Part shown: positions 46,718-55,181 of the stretch, in pieces | Position numbering within the stretch: the first letter of the stretch is position 1 | Layout: each line of letters begins with the position of its first letter | Source: Pseudoxanthomonas yeongjuensis | Lineage (GTDB): Bacteria; Pseudomonadota; Gammaproteobacteria; Xanthomonadales; Xanthomonadaceae | Assembly (NCBI RefSeq): GCF_010093345.1 | Contig: NZ_PDWT01000001.1 | Location: 1 to 64,000 of the forward strand | Direction of reading: 5' to 3' | Length of the DNA stretch: 64,000 bases | The notes under the pieces: generated by a model | The model's database searches: none | What the model was told of the DNA's origin: nothing | What the model saw: only the letters and a program-made list of their open reading frames with translations | Program-made: the position numbers and the translations under genes

Positions 46718-46978
46718 TCAGGCGGCGCCTTCCTGCAGCGACACCGAGATGTCCAGCACGTCGTGTTCGCCTTCCTTGATCAGTTTCACGTTGACCGCGT
46801 CGGCATCGACGTTGACGTATTTCTTGATCACTTCCAGCAATTCGCGCTGCAGCATCGGCAGGTAATCCGGTCCGCCGCGGGTGGTGCGTTCCTGGGCGAC
46901 GATGATGCGCAGGCGGTCGCGGGCGATGGAGGCGGTTTCTTTCTTCGGCTTGAGGAAATCGAACAGTCCCATGCTCAA
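46718..46978 (-). CDS. minE: cell division topological specificity factor MinE
   Basis: The 86-residue protein has the MinE arrangement: an amphipathic N-terminus ([20 protein letters not shown]), the MinD-binding helix [12 protein letters not shown], and the dimerising domain ([17 protein letters not shown]). MinE stimulates MinD ATPase and creates the pole-to-pole Min oscillation. The start overlaps the minD stop (ATGA), so the pair is translationally coupled. Confidence 0.96.
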   Translation of the reverse strand: MSMGLFDFLKPKKETASIARDRLRIIVAQERTTRGGPDYLPMLQRELLEVIKKYVNVDADAVNVKLIKEGEHDVLDISVSLQEGAA

Positions 46979-47784
46979 CCTCCGAACAGCTTGCTGAAGA
47001 AACCTTTCTTGTCGACGGTGGTGAAGCGCAGCGGGCGTTCTTCGCCCAGCAGCCTGCCCACCGCGTCGTCGTAGGCCTGGCCGGCGATCGATTCCAGTTC
47101 CAGGATCACCGGTTCGCCCTTGTTGGAAGCGTTGAGCACGTCGCCCGATTCCGGGATCACGCCCAGGGTCTTCAGGCCCAGCACCTCCTCCACGTCCTTG
47201 ATGCTGAGCATCTCGCCGCTTTCCACGCGCGACGGGCTGTAGCGGGTCAGCAGCAGGTGCGGCTTGAGGGTTTCGCCGTTCTCGGCCTTGCGGGTCTTGG
47301 AGTCGAGCAGGCCCAGGATGCGGTCGGAGTCGCGCACGCTGGAGACTTCCGGATTGACCACGACCACGGCGGTGTCGGCGAAATACATGGCCAGGTAGGC
47401 GCCTTTCTCGATGCCGGCCGGCGAATCGCAGACGACGAAATCGAAACCGTCGGCCTCCAGGTCCTTCAGCACTTTTTCCACGCCTTCGCGGGTCAGCGCG
47501 TCCTTGTCGCGGGTCTGCGACGCGGCCAGGATGAACAGCGTGTCGAAGCGCTTGTCCTTGATCAGCGCCTGCTTCAGCGTGGCCTCGCCCTGGGTGACGT
47601 TGACGAAGTCGTACACGACGCGGCGCTCGCAGCCCATGATCAGGTCGAGATTGCGCAAGCCGACGTCGAAGTCGATGACCGCGACCTTCTTGCCGCGACG
47701 CGCCAGGCCGCAGGCGATGCTGGCGCTGGTGGTGGTCTTGCCTACGCCGCCCTTGCCGGACGTGACTACGATGATTTCAGCCAA
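46975..47784 (-). CDS. minD: septum site-determining ATPase MinD
   Basis: The 269-residue protein has the deviant Walker A motif [13 protein letters not shown] of ParA/MinD ATPases and the switch sequence [13 protein letters not shown]. The C-terminus carries the amphipathic membrane-targeting helix ([11 protein letters not shown]). ATP-bound MinD binds the membrane and recruits MinC and MinE to block division near the poles. It sits between minC and minE; a 24-base inverted repeat lies in the gap upstream. Confidence 0.97.
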   Translation of the reverse strand: MAEIIVVTSGKGGVGKTTTSASIACGLARRGKKVAVIDFDVGLRNLDLIMGCERRVVYDFVNVTQGEATLKQALIKDKRFDTLFILAASQTRDKDALTREGVEKVLKDLEADGFDFVVCDSPAGIEKGAYLAMYFADTAVVVVNPEVSSVRDSDRILGLLDSKTRKAENGETLKPHLLLTRYSPSRVESGEMLSIKDVEEVLGLKTLGVIPESGDVLNASNKGEPVILELESIAGQAYDDAVGRLLGEERPLRFTTVDKKGFFSKLFGG

Positions 47785-47827
47785 TGTTGTTCTCCTTGTT
47801 TGTACTTATTTTGTGAGAAGTGGGGGA

Positions 47828-47905
47828 GAGGAGTGAGCGGAGAGGAGTGAGAAGTGAGCGAAGGCAGGGTGCGACGGTTACCTCACTCCTCTCCGCTCAC
47901 TCCTC
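47828..47905. repeat. 24-bp perfect inverted repeat between minC and minD
   Basis: GAGGAGTGAGCGGAGAGGAG and its complement extend to 24 perfect bases (47828-47851 and 47882-47905) with a 30-base loop. It differs from the GTAG elements. The strong hairpin would form in the mRNA just after minC and could set the ratio of minC to minD expression. Confidence 0.8.
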
Positions 47906-47912
47906 GCTCCGT

Positions 47913-48710
47913 TCATTCCTGCAATGCGATTTTGAGTTCGTCTTTGTCGAGCCAGACCTGCACGGACTTGCCGCGCAGTTCCTTGGGTACGTCTTCCAGC
48001 ACTTTGTAGTGGCCGGCGATCGCCACGAGTTCGGCATGGAACTCGCGGCAGAAGATGCGCGCGTCCGTGTTGCCCTGGGCACCGGCCAGCGCGCGGCCGC
48101 GCAAGGTGCCGTAGATATGGATGGAGCCGTCGGAAATGACCTCGGCACCGGCACCGACCGTGTTCAGCACGGTGAGGTCGCGGTTTTCCGCATACAGCTG
48201 CTGGCCGGAGCGGACCGGGGTCTTCTGCACCAGGCCCGGACTGCTGGCGGCGCCAGCAGCCTGCGCCTTCGCTGCTTTTGCAGGAGCGGCTTCAGCCGCG
48301 ACGCTTTCGCGACGGTCGGCCGGGGCTGAAGCCCCTCCCGCAGGTGCGGCGGTGGCGACCGGCTCGTATTGCGCGCGGAACTTGGCCAGCAGCGGCAGCC
48401 TCAGCTGCTCCGCGAGCTGCTCGGTTTCGCGCGTGCCGTAGGACAGGCCGACCGGAAGGACGCCGGCGCCGCGCAGTCCATCCAGCAGCGCCTGGGCGGT
48501 GGCGACGTCCGGCATCCGCGCCAGGCCACCGAAATCGATGATCACCGGCGCCCGCCCGAACAGCTTGGGCGCGCGCTCGACGCGTTCGCGCATCTCCCGC
48601 GAGAGCTGTTCGACGTCGAGGGTCCGCACGCGCAGGTTGGCGATGCCGACCTGGCCGATCTTGAGCTCGCCGGCCTGTTCGTAATCCAGGTTCGCTGAAG
48701 TCATGCTCAT
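47913..48710 (-). CDS. minC: septum site-determining protein MinC
   Basis: The 265-residue protein inhibits FtsZ assembly at the poles. The N-terminal FtsZ-inhibiting domain starts ELKIGQVGIANLRVRTLDVEQ and includes APVIIDFGGLARMP. The C-terminal beta-helix domain begins about residue 160 (RSGQQLYAENRDLTVLNTVG) and ends with the MinD-binding part (GSIHIYGTLRGRALAGAQGN). The linker (about 120-155, APAGGASAPADRRESVAAEA) is encoded by a REP element. The start overlaps the GNAT stop (ATGA). Both ATGs at 48710 and 48704 fit; the former is coupled. Confidence 0.95.
   Translation of the reverse strand: MSMTSANLDYEQAGELKIGQVGIANLRVRTLDVEQLSREMRERVERAPKLFGRAPVIIDFGGLARMPDVATAQALLDGLRGAGVLPVGLSYGTRETEQLAEQLRLPLLAKFRAQYEPVATAAPAGGASAPADRRESVAAEAAPAKAAKAQAAGAASSPGLVQKTPVRSGQQLYAENRDLTVLNTVGAGAEVISDGSIHIYGTLRGRALAGAQGNTDARIFCREFHAELVAIAGHYKVLEDVPKELRGKSVQVWLDKDELKIALQE
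48280..48343. repeat. SMAG-like REP inside the minC coding region
   Basis: CAGGAGCGGCTTCAGCCGCG on the left and CGGGGCTGAAGCCCCTCC on the right are the arms of a standard REP, similar to those at 16365. The outer GTAG/CTAC have changed to GCAG/CCGC. The 64 bases are translated in the minC frame as an Ala/Pro-rich linker. Confidence 0.8.
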
Positions 48711-49333
48711 GCCCCGGCCGGCCCTGCTCCAGCCGAGTATGTTCCGGTCGACCGTTCCGACAGGTCTGCGGCGAGGGCGCGGCTGCGGGTCCACGGCAGG
48801 TCGGGCAGGGCGTCGCCGTAGGTCTCGTGCACCCACGGGTAGCTGCACAACTCCTTCATCAGCATGCTGGCGCGCACGCCGGCATCGGCCATCTGGTTCT
48901 GGCCCACTTCCTTGAAGCCGAAGCTGCCATGGAACAGCAGGGCGGGGTCGGCGCCGTGGTCCAGGAACACTTCGCAGGCCAGCTGCGGGTACCTGAGCTC
49001 GGCGTAGCTCTGCACGTCGGCGTAGAAGGCGCGGCCGACGCCGCCGCCGCGGCGGCGGCTGGCGACCACGATGCGGTCGATGTAGAAGAACCGCGGGTAG
49101 CGTTCGCGGAACCAGGCGAAATTGCTGCTGTCGTGGTCGGCGTCGGCGCCGAAGCCGACCAGGAACCCGGCCAGGTTGCCGTCGCGCTCGGCGACGCGGA
49201 AGTATTCGGCCTGCTCGTAGAAACGATGCACCCGGGCCGAATCCAGCGGCAGGATCGCCAGTCCGGCGTTGTTGTTCAGGGCTAGGACGGAATCCAGCTC
49301 GTGCTCGCGCACGTCGCGGATGACAATCGACAT
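48707..49333 (-). CDS. GNAT family N-acetyltransferase
   Basis: The 208-residue protein has the GNAT core: REHELDSVLALNNNAGLAIL, RVAERDGNLAGFLVGFG, and the acetyl-CoA loop DRIVVASRRRGGGVGRAFYADV. The segment LDHGADPALLFHGSFGFKEVG follows. Its substrate is unknown. Its stop overlaps the minC start, so it is the first gene of a GNAT-minC-minD-minE unit; a similar GNAT-minC order is known in Xanthomonadaceae genomes as far as I recall. Confidence 0.88.
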   Translation of the reverse strand: MSIVIRDVREHELDSVLALNNNAGLAILPLDSARVHRFYEQAEYFRVAERDGNLAGFLVGFGADADHDSSNFAWFRERYPRFFYIDRIVVASRRRGGGVGRAFYADVQSYAELRYPQLACEVFLDHGADPALLFHGSFGFKEVGQNQMADAGVRASMLMKELCSYPWVHETYGDALPDLPWTRSRALAADLSERSTGTYSAGAGPAGA

Positions 49334-49480
49334 TCAACTCGCTCCGGGGGAGATGGTACGGGTGGCCGCGAGCCACCGGCGCGGATTATCGCATGGGTGG
49401 CGGGATGCGGGGCGGCCGGGTCGGCGACTGCATGACTTTTGGTCGGGGTGCGAACGGGGCATTCGGCCTAAGATGCGCGC

Positions 49481-50701
49481 ATGTGGTCACGCCTCAGTCA
49501 TACCCGCCTCCTGCGCTCGGCCGGCCTCTACACGTGGGCGCTGGTGGGCATTCCCATCATCGGCAACGCGTGGTTCCTGCCGCCTTCCAGCGGCGTCGAC
49601 GAGCAGGGCATCAACGTGCCCATGGCGGTCGCGGCCTACCTGGCCTTCGGCATTTCCTACTGGCTGGCGACCCGTTCCCTGGCCACCTACCGGGCCAGCA
49701 CTCCCTCGTCCTGGAACATCGCCCTGCTGGTGGTCCTGACCTCGGCGGCGGTGGCGGTGGGCCTGTACACCAAGACCGGCCTCGGCGCCCTGCTGATGCT
49801 GATCGTCGCCGGGGTCCTGCCGTGGCTGTTGCACGTGCGCGTCGCCGTGGCCTGGCTGGTGGTGGCGCATGTGTTCCTGGTGCCCTCGTTCATGGCGTTG
49901 GGGGAATTCAACCTGTGGGAAGCCATCTTCCAGGCGTCGTTCTACGTGGGCTTCGCGGTTTTCGTGCTGGTCACGGCCTACGTGGCGCGCGAACAGGCGG
50001 CCGCCCGCGATGAACAGCGCCGTCTGAATGCCGAACTGCGCGCCACCCGGGTGCTGTTGGCCGAAAGCGCGCGGGTCAACGAGCGCACGCGCATTTCCCG
50101 CGAGCTGCACGACCTGCTGGGCCATCACCTGACCGCGCTGAGCCTGAACCTGGAGGTCGCCGGGCACATGACCGAAGGCCGCGCCCAGGAGCACGTCAAG
50201 CAGGCCCATACCCTGGCCCGGCTGCTGTTGACCGACGTGCGCGAGGTGGTCAGCCAGCTGCGCGAGGGCGATGCCATCGACCTGGGCGCGGCCCTGCTGC
50301 TGCTGACCGAGCGCGTCCCCAGTCTGGACATCCACATGGACATCCAGGAGCCGTTGACCCTGGACGATGCCGAGCGTGCGCACGTATTGCTGCGTTCCAC
50401 CCAGGAAATCATCACCAACACGGTCCGCCACGCCGGTGCACGCAACCTGTGGATCCGATGCCGGCGTGAAGCCGGCGTGATCGCCATCGACGCCCGCGAC
50501 GACGGCAATGGCGCCGAAACCGTGATCGCCGGCAACGGCCTGCGCGGCATGCGCGAGAGGCTGCGCCAGCATGGTGGCAACATGACCATCGAATCGCGGG
50601 CCGGCCATGGTTTCCGCCTGTGCCTGCAATTGCCGGTCGGGGTCGCCGACCCGCTGGTCCTGCAACCCCGTCCCGAACCCACTCCAGAAGGTGCCGCATG
50701 A
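49481..50701 (+). CDS. NarL/DesK-type membrane histidine kinase
   Basis: The 406-residue protein has about five membrane spans in residues 10-170. A coiled segment leads to the HisKA_3 motif ERTRISRELHDLLGHHLTALS, with the phosphorylated His in RELHD. The ATPase domain has EIITNTVRHAGARN (N box) and DDGNGAETVIAGNGLRGMRERL (G boxes). The regulator gene overlaps its stop by ATGA, giving a cognate pair. The signal may be membrane-related as in DesK, but this is inference. Confidence 0.92.
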   Translation: MWSRLSHTRLLRSAGLYTWALVGIPIIGNAWFLPPSSGVDEQGINVPMAVAAYLAFGISYWLATRSLATYRASTPSSWNIALLVVLTSAAVAVGLYTKTGLGALLMLIVAGVLPWLLHVRVAVAWLVVAHVFLVPSFMALGEFNLWEAIFQASFYVGFAVFVLVTAYVAREQAAARDEQRRLNAELRATRVLLAESARVNERTRISRELHDLLGHHLTALSLNLEVAGHMTEGRAQEHVKQAHTLARLLLTDVREVVSQLREGDAIDLGAALLLLTERVPSLDIHMDIQEPLTLDDAERAHVLLRSTQEIITNTVRHAGARNLWIRCRREAGVIAIDARDDGNGAETVIAGNGLRGMRERLRQHGGNMTIESRAGHGFRLCLQLPVGVADPLVLQPRPEPTPEGAA

Positions 50702-51339
50702 TCCGAGTCTGCCTGGTCGACGACCAAACCCTGGTGCGGCAGGGCATCCGCTCGCTGCTGGCGCTCGACGACGGCATCGAGGTGGTGGGCGAGGCCGCGG
50801 ATGGCAAGCAGGCGGTGGAACTGGTTCCCCAGCTCAAGCCGGACGTGGTCCTGATGGACATGCGCATGCCGGTGATGTCCGGGCTGGAGGCGCTGCAGGC
50901 GCTGGCCGCGCTCAACCAGTTGCCGCCAGCGATCATCCTGACCACCTTCGACGACGACCAGCTGGTGCTGGCCGGACTCAAGGCCGGGGCCAAGGGCTAT
51001 CTGCTGAAGGACGTGTCGCTGGAGCAACTGGTGGGCGCGATCAGGACCGTGGCTTCCGGCGGCTCGCTGGTCCAGCCGGCGGTCACCCAGCGCCTGCTGT
51101 CGGGGCTGGAGCACATGCGCAACGATTTCGTCAGCCTGGACCGCCCGGATCCGTTGACCGACCGGGAAACCGAGATCCTGCGGCTGATGGCCAGCGGCTT
51201 TTCCAACAAGGAGATCGCCAACTCGCTGGGCGTGGCCGAGGGCACCATCAAGAACCACGTTTCCAACATCCTGTCCAAGCTCGGCGTGCGCGATCGCACC
51301 CGGGCGGTGCTCAAGGCCTTCGAGTTGCAGCTGGTTTGA
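50698..51339 (+). CDS. NarL/DesR-type response regulator
   Basis: The 213-residue protein has a receiver domain with the phospho-acceptor Asp in VVLMDMRMPVMSG and a conserved Lys in GAKGYLLKDV. A LuxR-type helix-turn-helix follows (PLTDRETEILRLMASGFSNKEIA through GTIKNHVSNILSKL). It should bind target promoters once phosphorylated by the adjacent kinase. Targets cannot be read from the window. The stop lies in the first copy of a 13-base tandem duplication. Confidence 0.94.
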   Translation: MIRVCLVDDQTLVRQGIRSLLALDDGIEVVGEAADGKQAVELVPQLKPDVVLMDMRMPVMSGLEALQALAALNQLPPAIILTTFDDDQLVLAGLKAGAKGYLLKDVSLEQLVGAIRTVASGGSLVQPAVTQRLLSGLEHMRNDFVSLDRPDPLTDRETEILRLMASGFSNKEIANSLGVAEGTIKNHVSNILSKLGVRDRTRAVLKAFELQLV

Positions 51340-51356
51340 GCAGCTGGTTTGAATAG

Positions 51357-51374
51357 GGCGGGCTCAAGCCCGCC
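51357..51374 (+). terminator. short hairpin after the two-component genes
   Basis: GGCGGGCT pairs perfectly with AGCCCGCC around a 2-base loop, 18 bases after the response-regulator stop. No T run follows, so it may be a weak or rho-dependent terminator. The remaining spacer up to 51641 has no gene I can support. Confidence 0.5.
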
Positions 51375-51641
51375 GCCATGGAATCTGGCGACATGCGCCG
51401 GGGCACTGCTTGCCTCCGGAGTCCGCGACACTGCTGGCGGGCCGGGGCGCGCCTTATGCGCCCTGAAAACAAGGACGTATGGGGCGCGACGCGTGGCGAC
51501 CATGCCAGCCGGACTTTCCGCTGCATCGCAGCTCAGGCTGGCGGGCCGGCCGGCGTGCTGACCGATCTGCCCAAGCCTGCTAGGATGCGCGCTGCGTATA
51601 CATCATCAATGGCCATGGGATCGGCCCCCGGAGACTGCTGA

Positions 51642-52814
51642 ATGACCCGTTTGATCGAATTCCTGATTGCATTGGCGCTGGTGCTGGCGCTGTTCCTCGT
51701 GGTCGGCCTGATCCTGCCGTCCAAGCGCCACCTGGAAGAGAGCGTGGAGACCAATCGCCGCATGACCATCGTCTTCGACACGCTCAACAGCGTGCGCAGG
51801 CTCAAGGACTGGAATCAGCTGATTCCGAACAAGGTTTCCGAGCTGACCTATTCGGGCGGCGACGAAGGGCATACCGGGGTCGGCGCGCGCGTCGATTTCG
51901 CTTCCGCCGACAAGCACATGGGCAAGGGTTCCTGGACCATCACCGAGAGCGAGGCTCCGGCCGGCGCCGGTACCGGCGGCAAGGTGTCCTACGCGATCGT
52001 CGACTCCAAGCCGGGCGACGACAAGAAGAGCAGCTTCGTCATGGCGCCCGCCGGCAAGAACGGCCGCAACGTCAAGATCACCCAGACCTACGACGTGCAC
52101 TACGGCTGGAACCTCATCGGCCGCTTCAACGGCATGTACGTGAGCCGCCATGTCGGCGACGTCGCCAAGGCCAGCCTGTCCAAGCTGACCAACCTGCTGG
52201 CGACGGTGCCGAACTTCGACTATCGCATCGAAGGCAGCAAGCTGACCGGTCTCAGGATCGCCGACGTGCCGGCCGAAGACGTGCTGGTGGTCACCGCCGG
52301 CAACATCGAGCGCAACAACGATCTGATCAAGGCCTCGATCAAGGCCAACCAGGAATGGATCAAGCGGGTGATGGAGTCCAACGGCCTGGAAGCCGCGGGT
52401 CCGGTGCGTATCGTCACCACCGATTTCGGCGCCGAAAAATACGCCTTCGACGTGGCCCAGCCGGTGCGCAAGCGCAGTGGCGCCGCGGCGGCCAAGCCGG
52501 CCGGAGACGACGACAAGGCCAAGCCGGAAGAAGCGGCTCCGGCTCCTGTCGCAACGGCTTCGACCGGTCCCCTGAAAGTTTCGGTCTCCGGCACCCCGGT
52601 CAAGTACGAACACCATGACGCGCACAAGGCGGCCAATGCCAGCTATACCGGCTACATGGCCGAGCTGGATGCGGTGCGCAGTTCGCTGCGGGCCTGGGCG
52701 ATGACCAACGGCTACGAAGTCACGGACCGTCCGTACGAGTCGTGGAAGGGCGGCGTGGACCAGGCCTTCACCGCCGACGGCACCTACGACGTGTACTGGG
52801 CGATCAAGCAGTAA
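51642..52814 (+). CDS. SRPBCC (START-like) family membrane-anchored protein
   Basis: The 390-residue protein has one N-terminal membrane span (LIEFLIALALVLALFLVVGL). A START/polyketide-cyclase-like domain follows (about 35-180, with RRMTIVFDTLNSVRRLKDWN and a SWTITESEAP strand). The later half has a GyrI-like look (YTGYMAELDAVRSSLRAWAM, then DVYWAIKQ), after a Lys/Ala/Pro linker. Such proteins bind hydrophobic ligands; the ligand is unknown. It is a single gene upstream of the DUF423 gene. Confidence 0.78.
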   Translation: MTRLIEFLIALALVLALFLVVGLILPSKRHLEESVETNRRMTIVFDTLNSVRRLKDWNQLIPNKVSELTYSGGDEGHTGVGARVDFASADKHMGKGSWTITESEAPAGAGTGGKVSYAIVDSKPGDDKKSSFVMAPAGKNGRNVKITQTYDVHYGWNLIGRFNGMYVSRHVGDVAKASLSKLTNLLATVPNFDYRIEGSKLTGLRIADVPAEDVLVVTAGNIERNNDLIKASIKANQEWIKRVMESNGLEAAGPVRIVTTDFGAEKYAFDVAQPVRKRSGAAAAKPAGDDDKAKPEEAAPAPVATASTGPLKVSVSGTPVKYEHHDAHKAANASYTGYMAELDAVRSSLRAWAMTNGYEVTDRPYESWKGGVDQAFTADGTYDVYWAIKQ

Positions 52815-52853
52815 GCGCGCGTCGCGGGCTCCGGCCCGCGCTGCCGGCAGCAA

Positions 52854-52881
52854 GCAACGCGCCGCTGATGCGGCGCGTTGC
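52854..52881 (+). terminator. 12-bp stem hairpin after the SRPBCC gene
   Basis: GCAACGCGCCGC pairs perfectly with GCGGCGCGTTGC around TGAT, 40 bases after the stop. There is no T tract. Confidence 0.55.
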
Positions 52882-52946
52882 ATATCGGGGCATGGGGATA
52901 TGCCCCGCCACCGGCCTGGAGGCCGCTTCCTGATGGGGCAATCGCT

Positions 52947-53318
52947 TTGATCAGTTACGACCGTCGCCAACGCAAACCTTCGTTGCTCGCGTTTTCCGGT
53001 GCCTTGCTCGCGGCGACCGCAGTCGCACTGGGTGCCTATTCCGCGCATGGCGCGGCCGATGCCCATGCGCAATCCAGCCTGCAGACCGCCGCCCTGTACG
53101 CATTCGGGCACGGCATCGCCCTGGCCGCGCTTGCGGCGGGCACCACCCGGTCGCTGGGCCGCGCCGGCCTGTGCCTGCTGCTGCTCGGTACCTTGCTGTT
53201 CTCGGGAAGCCTGGTCCTGGCGGTGCTTGCGCAGGCCACCACCCGCTTCGCCCCTGCAGGTGGCCTCTGCCTGATCCTGGGCTGGTTGCTGTGGGCGCTG
53301 GACGCGATGCGTCGCTGA
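52947..53318 (+). CDS. DUF423 family membrane protein
   Basis: The 123-residue protein has four membrane spans and the DUF423 signature: FSGALLAATAVALGAYSAHG near the start, TAALYAFGHGIALAAL in the middle, and AGGLCLILGWLLWALDAM at the end. The function of the family (YgdD-like) is not known. A TTG start is chosen because it gives the usual family length; no ATG lies in frame nearby. It ends 10 bases before the DNA glycosylase gene. Confidence 0.8.
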   Translation: MISYDRRQRKPSLLAFSGALLAATAVALGAYSAHGAADAHAQSSLQTAALYAFGHGIALAALAAGTTRSLGRAGLCLLLLGTLLFSGSLVLAVLAQATTRFAPAGGLCLILGWLLWALDAMRR

Positions 53319-53328
53319 GCCGGTTCCC

Positions 53329-54003
53329 ATGCCACGCCATGCCCGCGGTTTCGATACCGGACAAGCCTTCGATCACCTGAACCGACGCGATCGCAAGCTC
53401 GGCACCTGGATGAAACGGATCGGCTACATCGAGCCGCAGCCCACCTGGCGTAAACCCTTCGACCCGGTGGATGCGCTGGCGCGCGCGATCCTGTACCAGC
53501 AGCTCAGTGGCAAGGCGGCGTCCACGATCGTGGGGCGGGTGGAAGCCGCCATCGGTAGCACGCGCCTGCATTTCGACACCCTGGGCCGGATCGATGATCC
53601 GGCCTTGCGCGCCTGCGGCGTCTCCGGAAACAAGGGCCTGGCCCTGCGCGACCTGGCGGCGCGCGAGGCCAACGGCGAAATCCCCACCTTGCGGCAGATG
53701 TCGACCATGCACGAGGACGAGATCATCGCCGCGCTGGTGCCGGTGCGCGGCATCGGCCGCTGGACGGTGGAGATGATGCTGATGTTCCGCCTGGGCCGCC
53801 CCGACGTGCTGCCCGTCGACGACCTGGGCATACGCAAGGGCGCGCAGCAGGTCGACAAACTCGAGGCCATGCCCACGCCGAAGGAACTGCTGGCCCGTGG
53901 CGAGCGCTGGGGGCCGTACCGCACCTACGCCAGCCAGTACCTGTGGCGGATCGCCGATTTCGGCGCCGAAGCGAAGACGCCGACCAGGCGTTCGCAGGAT
54001 TAA
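53329..54003 (+). CDS. DNA-3-methyladenine glycosylase II (AlkA-like)
   Basis: The 224-residue protein is of the HhH-GPD superfamily of base-excision glycosylases that remove alkylated purines. The N-terminal part has AILYQQLSGKAASTIVGRV. The helix-hairpin-helix is VPVRGIGRWTVEMMLMFR, and the catalytic Asp165 is in LPVDDLGIRKG. It lacks the N-terminal domain of E. coli AlkA, as in the shorter AlkA/Mag1-like group. It follows the DUF423 gene by 10 bases and may be co-transcribed. Together with the AlkB-like gene it points to alkylation repair capacity. Confidence 0.9.
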   Translation: MPRHARGFDTGQAFDHLNRRDRKLGTWMKRIGYIEPQPTWRKPFDPVDALARAILYQQLSGKAASTIVGRVEAAIGSTRLHFDTLGRIDDPALRACGVSGNKGLALRDLAAREANGEIPTLRQMSTMHEDEIIAALVPVRGIGRWTVEMMLMFRLGRPDVLPVDDLGIRKGAQQVDKLEAMPTPKELLARGERWGPYRTYASQYLWRIADFGAEAKTPTRRSQD

Positions 54004-54007
54004 GGCC

Positions 54008-54091
54008 GTAGGAGCGGGCCTTGCCCGCGATGCTCTCCGTCGGGATCGGGGATGCGGACCGAAGGGCATCGCGCCCAAGGGGCGCTCCTAC
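54008..54091. repeat. SMAG-like REP inverted pair
   Basis: GTAGGAGCGGGCCTTGCCCG on the left and CGCCCAAGGGGCGCTCCTAC on the right, separated by about 44 bases. It is nearly the same unit as at 60796 and lies between convergent genes. Confidence 0.85.
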
Positions 54092-54099
54092 GGGTGGTG

Positions 54100-55137
54100 T
54101 TATTCGGATGCGACCTGCAGCACCAGCTTGCCGAAGTTCCCGCCGGTGAACAGTTTCACCAGCGATTCGGGGAAGGTGTCCAGTCCCGCCACCACGTCCT
54201 CGCGCGATTTCATCCGCCCGTCCTCCAGGTACCCGGCCAGTTCGGCGATGGCGACCGGATAGCGGTCGGCGTAATCGAACACCACGATGCCTTCCATGCG
54301 CGCGCGGTTGACCAGCAGCGACAGGTAGTTCTTCGGCCCCTGCATGCCGGTGGCGCTGTTGTACTGCGAGATCGCGCCGCAGATGATGATCCGGGCCTTG
54401 CGCCGCAGGCGCGCCAGCACATGGTCGAGGATCTCGCCGCCGACGTTGTCGAAGTAGATGTCGATGCCTTCAGGGCATTGCGCCTTCAGTCCTTCGCGCA
54501 CGTCTTCGTTCTTGTAGTCGATGCAGGCATCGAAACCCAGCTCATCGACCACGAAATCGCACTTGGCCTTGCCGCCGGCGATGCCGACCACGCGGCAACC
54601 CTTGATCTTCGCCAACTGGCCCACGGTCTGGCCGACCGCGCCGGAAGCGCCCGAGACCACCACCACGTCGCCTGCCTTCGGCTGGCCCACGTCCATCAGG
54701 CCGAAATAGCCGGTCATGCCCGGCATGCCCAGCACGTTGAGCCACTGGGTCGGCGTGCCCAGGCGCGTATCGATCTTGAACACGCCGCTGCGCTTGATAT
54801 CCGCAGCGCCGAATTCCTTGTACTCCTGCACGCCAAGCCCGCCGCTGACCAGGTCGCCCTCGGCGAAGTCCGGATGCTCCGAAGCCACCACCTTGCCGAT
54901 CCCGCCGGCACGCATCACTTCGCCGATCTCCACCGGTGCGATATACGACTTGCCTTCGTTCATCCATCCGCGCATCGCCGGATCCAGCGACAGGTACAGC
55001 GTCTTCACCAGTATCCCGCCGTCGGCGGGTGCGGCGACCGGTTCGGTGGTGAACGACCAGTTCTCGCGCGTGGTCATGCCGACCGGACGCGCGGCCAGGC
55101 GGATCTGGTGGTTCTGCAGGGAAGCGAAGTCGGTCAT
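54100..55137 (-). CDS. NADP-dependent zinc-free alcohol dehydrogenase-like oxidoreductase
   Basis: The 345-residue protein belongs to the MDR superfamily leukotriene B4 dehydrogenase/CurA-like group, which reduces alkene double bonds of enones with NADPH. Markers are LSLDPAMRGWMNEGKSY, LGMPGMTGYFGLMDVGQPKAGD and the nucleotide motif SGASGAVGQTVGQLAKI followed by VVGIAGGKAKCDFV. The zinc ligands of classical ADH are absent. The start at 55137 is the only family-like choice. It is a single gene with a REP element after its stop. Confidence 0.9.
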   Translation of the reverse strand: MTDFASLQNHQIRLAARPVGMTTRENWSFTTEPVAAPADGGILVKTLYLSLDPAMRGWMNEGKSYIAPVEIGEVMRAGGIGKVVASEHPDFAEGDLVSGGLGVQEYKEFGAADIKRSGVFKIDTRLGTPTQWLNVLGMPGMTGYFGLMDVGQPKAGDVVVVSGASGAVGQTVGQLAKIKGCRVVGIAGGKAKCDFVVDELGFDACIDYKNEDVREGLKAQCPEGIDIYFDNVGGEILDHVLARLRRKARIIICGAISQYNSATGMQGPKNYLSLLVNRARMEGIVVFDYADRYPVAIAELAGYLEDGRMKSREDVVAGLDTFPESLVKLFTGGNFGKLVLQVASE

Positions 55138-55181
55138 GTGCGTTCCAGTCCGGCAACCAAGGGGGAGGGCAAGCGTAACGC

